Origin: Hyposmocoma kahamanoa
Lineage: Eukaryota; Arthropoda; Insecta; Lepidoptera; Cosmopterigidae
Length of the DNA: 64,000 nucleotides
Assembly (NCBI RefSeq): GCF_003589595.1
Contig: NW_020653713.1
Location: forward strand, 648,971 to 712,970
Reading direction: 5' to 3'
The notes under the pieces are model-generated. The model was not told where the DNA came from, did no database searches, and was given only the letters and a program-made list of their open reading frames with translations. The first letter of the stretch is position 1. Each line of letters begins with the position of its first letter. A program made the position numbers and the translations under genes. Positions 56,995 through 64,000 of this stretch are shown piece by piece.

Positions 56995-57755
56995 TTCGTA
57001 ATATATAACAACGAATGACATATTTTTAGTCGATATAACGCTCAACAGATATAATTAATTTATGGTATACAGACATTTCACATATTCTTGCATGATATAA
57101 AGGGCACTGGGTTATAATAGACGATTGATATAACAACTTTCAATCTAATATACCGATGGCATAATGTACACTTTATATAAACACTACAGATATAACATTC
57201 ACTGAGTATAATGTTGAATGTGTATGTGTGAAAAAAAAAATAATATAATTCCAATGGTGTTTAGGTGCGACGGTGAACGTACTGAATTTGTTTGCATTTC
57301 CTAGTTGGTTCGACCTCCTCTTGTGGGTTTAGGTTAGGTTAGTATATGCAATTAAATATTCTGCTTAAAGTTTTGATAAATATATTTTATAACATAAAAA
57401 GCACTTGAACCTATACAAAAATAATTATATTTTGCGATTGTACATTTAATGGAATAAAAAAAAAAATCTTATCAACATAATGTAGGGCGCTTCAACTATT
57501 CGTAAAACGAAATATTGTGTTATATTATTTAATACATTCTACTGGTAGTACTTGTACCATTTGTTCATTATGTCACTTTATCATTATATCTAACGTTTGT
57601 TATACTGAATGTTCATTATACACACATTGAAAGTATGCCTTTTGTTGTTATACCTTTTATTGGTTATATACAGTGAGTGATTATATCCTTAAAAATTATA
57701 TCAAATGTTATTATACCAAGTGAAAATAGATTAGTTGTTGTTATATCTTCCATTA
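56995..57755. mobile_element. inverted array of TATAAC-like motifs
   Basis: Between 57000 and 57215 TATAAC-type words (often GATATAAC) recur about every 10-40 bp. Between 57515 and 57745 the complementary GTTATA-type words recur at similar spacing. The centre (about 57240-57480) is mostly free of them. This two-armed symmetry suggests a degenerate foldback element. No clean end or target duplication was found. Confidence 0.4.
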
Positions 57756-58869
57756 CACAGTCGTTCTTGCCGCTCGACACGCACAATAGAACCTATTCAG
57801 TACGGGAAAAATATTAATTCGAGCTAAGGTAGTATCGACACTTAAGGAAAAATACTCTAAAGTGGGAAAGTGCTAGCACGGTAGGAACGCGAGCGCATCT
57901 AATTTGATGACATCCTTCCGAATTCTTCCGGCAATTTGTCGCGGAGTGCCAAGTTTCATATGATTTAATACAAGGAATTCTAAAATTCAATTATTTCGGC
58001 TCTTTCGATGCGTTCGGCGCGGTCAAGTATGCGATCACCTCATTAAGTGCGTATCAGTTGAGATGCGACTCAATTGTATCACTTGAGATTAGTCGGATGT
58101 ATAATTAGAGATAATAAACAGACGGTTGCTAATTTTTTATGGAAACAGTGATGTCATAAAGGATCGATTTCACCTATTCACTCAGTAACTCGTAGGTAAA
58201 GGACAGTTATAAAAATTTTTACAATCTGTAGATATTAATTTAAAAAATTAAGTATTTGATAACATAAAAATGATAGAAGTATGTAGAGATACGAATCGTA
58301 AATTAAATATTATTTCGCGGATTAATATGTGGTGAAAAACGTTCTCCGTTTCTTTTTGACAGACAACACTTTTGAGGAACAGACAGAAAATGGAGACTGC
58401 CTCACGACAATATTTTTAGGTCCTGGACCTTTTCGGGATTTGGGCAATAATTTAAGTACATTAAAAATAGACGTAATTGGGGACAGGCAGGTTCACTAAT
58501 ATTTATCTTCACTTTGCGACACAATGGGACGGATTAGCGATATTGCGGATATTGAATTTTTTTCACGATAGCTCTCTAAAAAAAATGCCAATCGTGAGAT
58601 CCTATTGTCCTAATTAAATATTGTCATATCATATTTTGCCATAAATGTAATAGTTTAGTAAGAAAAAAATAAAATATGTATTTTTTGTATGGGACCATAC
58701 CTTTGTGCCTCGTACCAGGCAGTGCCTCGTCGTTAGAATGTCTTAGTCGATAATTATATATACACGATAATTATTCATGCTCATTCATAGTTTTGTCTCT
58801 TTGATTTTTACTTAAAAATGAAAATACTTACTTAAAATATCATATTAAAAAAGAAATCTATAATTATTG
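57756..58869. other. intergenic, no gene recognised
   Basis: Contains a somewhat GC-richer stretch (57830-58110) of unknown nature. No coding frame with known motifs. Confidence 0.35.
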
Positions 58870-59045
58870 TTTAACTATTTCGACGTCGAGCAGCTTACAC
58901 GCCGGTTTTTATGGTGTCGCCATCACTGAGGTCCCGGGTTCGATCGGGGCTGTGTAAAAAACTTTTCTATATTGTCTCGGGTCTGGGTGTATATAGTAAC
59001 GTCATTGTTTCCTATTTCCATAACACAAGTGCTTTTGCAGGGTTT
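58870..59045 (+). repeat. tRNA-derived SINE family 2, complete head
   Basis: Head CGACGTCGAGCAGC and GGTCCCGGGTTCGATCGGGG, then ATATTGTCTCGGGTCTGGGT and CCATAACACAAGTGCTT. It ends just before the usual tail. Confidence 0.75.
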
Positions 59046-59942
59046 TTGCATTTTCGTAAAATATTAAATAGTCATGTAGTTGTTGTCGACAAATTTTATC
59101 GATAGATTGTGAAAGTAGGTAAAATTTTGCCAAAATTGCCAAAAATTGTGAATGTTACGACGTTCTACTGATTGCTAATTGCGTTATTGTATTCTTTATT
59201 CTTATTTTGACCGTTGGTCTATTAGTATCGAAATTAAATTTTTAGTCACACGCATTCTAATAACGACAGTCGGATTTGATTATGTACACGTTAAATTCAA
59301 ACGAAACTATTTAAAATATCTATTATATATTATATTTGTATTTTTTATACACATACTGCTAAATTTTGTGTATGTATGTGTCAATTTTCAGAAATTAAGT
59401 ATTTTTGAAAAGCAGTGATTATATTTCAAAGTGACATTAGCTCAGTCACTAATAGTTCAATTTCTGGTTTCTAATTAAAAATTCGACTACAAGTCTACTA
59501 CTGTCTAGTAAGAAACTTTGTTTGAGTGCACATCTACTAAGTACGAATTACATAAAGTATGCATTATTTGAGAATTGTTAAACATTTCTGTATGGTAGAC
59601 ATCGATTAGAACTTAACTTGAGTTGCACAAGATCGTTAATTAAATGTGTTATGTATTTACGTCAATAAGCTGTAATTGTAGATTTAGTAGTTGGCCATAA
59701 GTCTTATTAGGTGACAATCGCCAACAACTTAGGTGTTAAATCAAATATTTGAGATAATGCGCTTCGTTGACGAAGACTTCATTGTAGCAAAAACACGAAA
59801 GTAACATTGGTTAATATGGTCAACAAATTGTACTCTGGATTAGCAGTTCATTGTACAAAACAGCGTTACTACACTACAGCACAAAAATCTACGCATATCC
59901 CACTTCTGATTATCAGAACTGGGACATGCAACTGTATGTCTC
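59046..59942. other. presumed 3' UTR and intergenic DNA of the sulfotransferase
   Basis: Downstream (minus strand) of the exon ending at 59943. No repeat or frame that I could name. Confidence 0.35.
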
Positions 59943-60172
59943 TTATCCTAAATTGAAACCTACGATGTTGTCAATGTCATAGTTAAATATTCGGTAGTCG
60001 TGCTCATAGAGTTTGTACAAACGTCTAATAAGAGGCAGGTCTAATTGTGAATAATACTTGCGAAGTTTTTCTGAAGTTCCTGACGTGTGGTCCAGGTGAG
60101 GGAAGCGAATATGTGAAGCGTTGATTGTGTGGAGTGCCAGGAGGGAGTCGTCCAGTAGCGTTTCGTATTTGC
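59943..60172 (-). CDS. carbohydrate sulfotransferase, C-terminal exon
   Basis: Last coding exon on the minus strand: AG acceptor (TTTTACAG) before 60172, 75 residues, TAA at 59945-59943. It opens in phase with a preceding Gly (G|GC), giving GKYETLLDDSL, then LRKYYSQLDLPLIRRLY, then LYEHDYRIFNYD. These match the tail of Golgi type II carbohydrate sulfotransferases of the chondroitin/HNK-1/dermatan type (GKYEtlxxD ... YfsxL ... LYxxYxxDFxlFxY), which transfer sulfate from PAPS to glycan chains. The PAPS-binding exons were not found between 60173 and 64000, so they probably lie beyond the window. The exact subfamily cannot be told from this exon. Confidence 0.75.
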
Positions 60173-61267
60173 CTGTAAAATGTAATATTGAACTTGATAA
60201 GTGATATCAATCAAAAAGTAAGTCGGTCGTAGGTACATACATCTGGTTAAAATGATCAGTACTAAGAGAATTTCTGCGTATATGCCAGCCTATTTGGTCA
60301 ATCTGACAAGAACCTCGCGAATAAGTCATCGATTGCATCAACGAAAAACATAGCAGAAGATTTAAATTGTAAATAGCCATAAATGAGGCCTATTCTGGAT
60401 AGATGCGTTATGGCGATTCGAGCGAATTATTTGCATATCGTTCGACAAAAAATCTTTTTAAATTTTGGGGCAGCTTCCTAGAGATATGTTGTGGAATATA
60501 CATGATAAGTTGTTGTCATAATCCGATAACCTACACTATATTTTGTTTTTGTTGTCAAGCAATGTTTTCAATGTTTCGATATTAACATAATCATAACACG
60601 TAATATTAAAATTAAGTTTTGTCACAACCCTTCTCTTAAACAAGTACTCAAGAATATCAAGAATCAAAATATTTTAAGCACTCTTAATCTTCAATCTTAA
60701 AAGCCGCAACACTAATTGATTTCAATAACCTACCTAATCATTAAATGAATTAAAATTTGTTCCTTAAGTATGGTGCGCCGCGGTGATTCTACTAGACTGT
60801 ACATTGACAGTTGAATATTACATCTTTCAGGTAGAGTTTAATCTAGAAAAGCTGCAGTACGTACACTTCAGTGCAAATATGCGTACACTTAAAGACATGG
60901 AACAATGTACATTTTTCAATAATTTGGACATTGTACACCTTAAGGTGCGGCCCGGCGAATAACAAGCAATCAGCAATGAGCTTGCGTCGTGTGGTGGCCA
61001 TGTGGAGAGTTGTGTGGGGCAATTGCCGAAGTAGTGACGCAAGTAAACTTGTTTCTTCGAGGAAAAATAATGCGTGACGCTTCTCAAATGTGTTCATTTG
61101 GGAAAGATATCTTTTGTAAAGCTACGGCAATGAGTTATTTAAATCGATACATTTATATGTAGTGAACTGAATATTTGGTAACATACATCGACGTAAAGAT
61201 CAAATAAAATCACATAATATCAAATAAAAACAACACACAATAGACATCGCATTTTTGTCGATCGAGA
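60173..61267 (-). other. presumed intron of the sulfotransferase
   Basis: Two overlapping opposite-strand frames at 60843-61097 lack known motifs and supported splice sites. No sulfotransferase exon recognised. Confidence 0.35.
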
Positions 61268-61790
61268 TTATGAAATTTAAATTCAAATTCAAATTCAAAA
61301 TAATCTTTATTTCATAGGTAAGCATTATTACACTTGAAATCGTCACAATGGTTAAACTCTACCGCTCATTCGTAAGGCAGATTCCCCTGAGAAGAATGAG
61401 CGAGAAACTCTAGGGGTTGCTCTTTGTAAATAACATTTACAATATATATATGTATATAAATAATATAAATATATATATATTTATTTGAAACATCAGAGAT
61501 CGAGACTACCTCCATGAGCTAAACGGGTTACTACCACGGATTTTTGTCATCCAAGTACGCAGAAGTTGTATAATAACCTTTAGTATAAAGTTTTTGTTTC
61601 ACTATAGTTTTAAACCTCGTGAAAAGCAAATTTTGTATATCAACCGGAATCTTGTTATAGAAGCGTATACATTGCCCCTTAAATGATTTTTTGACTTTGT
61701 GAAGACGACTATCAAGAAAAGCTATTTTATTTCTATTCCTCGTATTAATGTTATGTCTATCACTATTTTTCATAAAGAAATTACTATTCC
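61268..61790 (-). mobile_element. LINE 3' end (reverse transcriptase C-terminus), young copy
   Basis: Nearly identical to 20010-20500. The minus-strand frame 61773-61531 differs from that copy at very few residues (for example GQCIRFYNKIPVDIQNLLF). The low divergence implies recent retrotransposition. An (AT)n microsatellite has expanded in its 3' UTR at about 61440-61485. The right end continues the tail as AAATTCAAATTC direct repeats. Confidence 0.78.
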
Positions 61791-63216
61791 TTTACAACAA
61801 AGAATAAACCATTACTCGCCGTTTAAGTTTATATATGACTAGTACGCAGTCGACTATTTGTCAGTTGTAAACTAAATGAAATATTCCGTCCTTTTCTTTC
61901 TGGCACCGAAAGAGTAAGATACAATGAACTGAAATTAAGCTTGGGCAATCATCAACGGAATCGACGCCATTATGATGCTTTACCAATGGATGGTCATCGT
62001 TAGCAAAAATTTTTAGACACAAGCACGTGTAATATTTAAATTCATTGTTCTGTTACACAAATGCTTTCCTTCAGTGGTTTCCCAATGTTATTGTCCCTAA
62101 ATTGTTACATTATCGGACTTTATTTGCATTATGAAGCAATTTGAATTCTCAATTAGGCATTCTACGAGAATTGTACACACAAAATGGTGATGGAATGTAA
62201 CTAATTACACACATTTTTTTATACCGCTGAAAAAAGAACACTCCTCTGTATAAATATTCTATAGACTACAGAAATATTTCCGCCAGAAAAAGCGACATTG
62301 CGTCTTAGGTTGGGAAATACGTATAATAGAGAATCATTATAAAACAAGTTTGATTTTATTAACATAGCATGATAAAAAATAATTTGAGACGTGATAAATT
62401 TCTTTGGATTATTATAATCCTGTGTCGTATGTTTCGTAATTTATTGTTTAATGAAATGTTTCTATGCGGCTACGGATTATACCCGGATTACGCTTGCAGT
62501 CTTGTTACTTCAACGCTATAATTTGGTGCTTCTCAAGGCGAAAGTGAATAGGCATGACATAGATGTGCATACGCCATCATCCACCTCATCGTCACTTTCC
62601 ATTAGGTGACACGGAGGTCAAATTGGCACTTCATGCAACTTCTTATCGTATTAATGGCCACACACTGTAGTTCTTTGGCCACCGTGCTGAAGGTATTTGC
62701 CTATCGGCGTAAAGCCGTGTACTCATTAGCGAGTAGTAACCGTTGTATGTTGTTACAACAAATCTTAGTGTATACGTGGTTCGCGAGCTTGCCGCGAGCG
62801 AAATGCGGGCAGTTCGTAGTGAGCCGACGATAACCAGGTACTCTTTCTAGCGAGTGAATACTGTTTTACGCGTACACAGTATATTTTTAAATACAATTTA
62901 AGGTGTTATGTCATTGTATAGGATCATGTGACGCCCTGTAAGGACATGGCAAATTACAGAGGGGCATTTATAAAATATACTAACAAATTTTTATCAACAA
63001 TGTCAATGCATGCATTAAATTCGTTATGATGTTAATACGTACTTAAGCTATCAATAATTGAATATTAAAAAAAATAAATAAATAAATAAAAAATAATAAA
63101 AATTAACAATTCATAAAGATATCAACATTATCATATTTATGGAATGAAAAGTATTTACAAAATAAAAATAGGTACATAATAGTCTTAATATTATTAAATA
63201 AATGTCAAAGGCAATT
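61791..63216. other. intergenic or intronic, no gene recognised
   Basis: AT-rich with an (AAAT)n run near 63070-63090. The plus-strand frame at 62606-62833 has no known motif. Confidence 0.35.
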
Positions 63217-63513
63217 TCATAATATAATTTTAAATAAATTCCAGCAATGTCGTATTATTATTATTATTCCTCCAAAATTTTTATCACAGAAATATTCATT
63301 TATATTGTAATAGCATTTTTTAATTAACAGCTTTTTCAATGTTTTATCAAAGTCAGTGTCTTTTACTATGTCTCTAATGTTAATTGGTAGATTGTTGTAC
63401 AATTTTATAGTCATATAATGAGGACTTGAGGCCACTAGTTGCAGATTGGTAAGGGTAGTTTCTAATTTGTGTAGATTTCGATTATTCCTTTTGTTGTATC
63501 TGTCATGTGACAC
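63217..63513 (-). pseudogene. LINE C-terminal fragment
   Basis: The minus-strand frame with HDRYNKRNNRNLHK, then MTIKLYNNLPINIRDI and KTLKKLLIKKCYYNINEYF, resembles ORF2 tails of non-LTR retrotransposons. It differs from the 20010/61268 family. 5'-truncated. Confidence 0.65.
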
Positions 63514-64000
63514 TTACAGCTCGGTACTCGCCGAGTGTTGCCCAGGACGCGTCAAACGTACAGGAAGGCAATGTGGTACGTCGTGCGGAGGCTCCTTTCG
63601 TTCAGCCGTTACCACTTATAAGTACCGGCACGCTGTGATGGCCATTTTGACGTATGTCCGCTCATCAAGTTTCATATTAATTCATAACAACGTTGAAGGA
63701 GCTAATTGCCGTACATTGTTGTCAATAGTGACGTGCAGTAAAACTTATGGAATGTGTAATTTTACGACACTACTCGGCATTTGTTTTTCGAAATTCGAAA
63801 TTTTTCAAAATGAAATCTAATACGATAGTCACTTATGGGATGGCTGGCTAGCACAACTTCCACCTCCTGCAAACCCGCGTCAAAACTCAATGCAAAACAA
63901 AGCAATTTCGAATTGACGATATATTAAATAAATATTTTTATTTTCGTTTTATTAAAACCTTTTAATCAGCTACCCCTTGCAATACCAATTATAAATCTAA
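63514..64000. other. window end, no gene recognised
   Basis: A GC-richer patch at 63525-63650 is open in frame on the plus strand to 63820 but carries no known motif. A CTTAC at 63506-63512 could be a minus-strand donor; the frame behind it is interrupted. Confidence 0.3.

Noticed and set aside
60827..61097. Possible upstream sulfotransferase exon
   Set aside because: Neither minus-strand frame shows the PAPS-binding or CxPC-type motifs expected before GKYETL, and no phase-1 donor with the right codon was found.
63420..63820. Plus-strand open frame of about 124 codons
   Set aside because: Its left part overlaps a LINE fragment on the other strand, and the rest has no family resemblance or splice support.
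1..64000. CRISPR arrays, prophage or bacterial operons
   Set aside because: No regularly spaced identical repeats; gene structure is spliced and clearly eukaryotic.

Overview
This is eukaryotic genomic DNA, most likely from a moth or butterfly (Lepidoptera). It is AT-rich, its genes are split by introns (some several kb long), and it is dense with repeats of kinds common in lepidopteran genomes: tRNA-derived SINEs, truncated non-LTR retrotransposon 3' ends, Penelope-type fragments, MITEs and a Transib transposon. There are no operons, bacterial ribosome binding sites or CRISPR arrays. The taxonomic call is inference from gene and repeat content; no species-specific marker was seen.

Four host loci are supported. 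(1) At 470-2251 and (2) at 3732-12102, both on the minus strand, lie two tandem chymotrypsin-fold (S1) serine protease genes. I assembled them by hand from three and four exons; splice sites and phases agree throughout (266 and 277 residues). They share two intron positions, and both lack the Cys191-Cys220 disulfide. The first keeps the His/Asp/Ser triad. The second has lost the IVGG activation N-terminus and the GDSG context, and is probably a non-catalytic homologue. (3) At 37485-52722 on the plus strand is a 14-exon gene for a GH65-type glucosidase of the PGGHG/ATHL1 (acid trehalase-like) family, with an N-terminal signal anchor. (4) At 59943-60172 on the minus strand is the last coding exon of a carbohydrate sulfotransferase whose other exons were not found and probably lie beyond the window.

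The large introns (5746-11869 in the second protease, 37757-44403 in PGGHG) and the intergenic block 12.2-37.2 kb are mostly transposable-element debris. The best-preserved element is a 3.1-kb Transib transposon at 23259-26403. It has CACWATG-type termini, a perfect 5-bp target-site duplication (CTCTG) and a RAG1-like transposase pseudogene that retains all three catalytic acidic residues but carries three frameshifts and one stop. Others are a Tc1/mariner-like element with roughly 200-bp inverted termini (14451-15713), a 245-bp hAT-type MITE with an 8-bp target duplication (17017-17261), a degenerate gag/protease fragment of an LTR retrotransposon (41423-42428), Penelope-like terminal pieces and at least eight LINE C-terminal fragments. 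Four dispersed short families recur on both strands.

The features most worth following up are the Transib copy, the protease pair, the membrane-anchored PGGHG, and two stretches in which short motifs are arrayed in opposite orientations (about 5990-6730 with AGTTC/GAACT, and 56995-57755 with TATAAC/GTTATA). Exon coordinates were derived by reading splice signals by eye. Boundaries of repeats are approximate.
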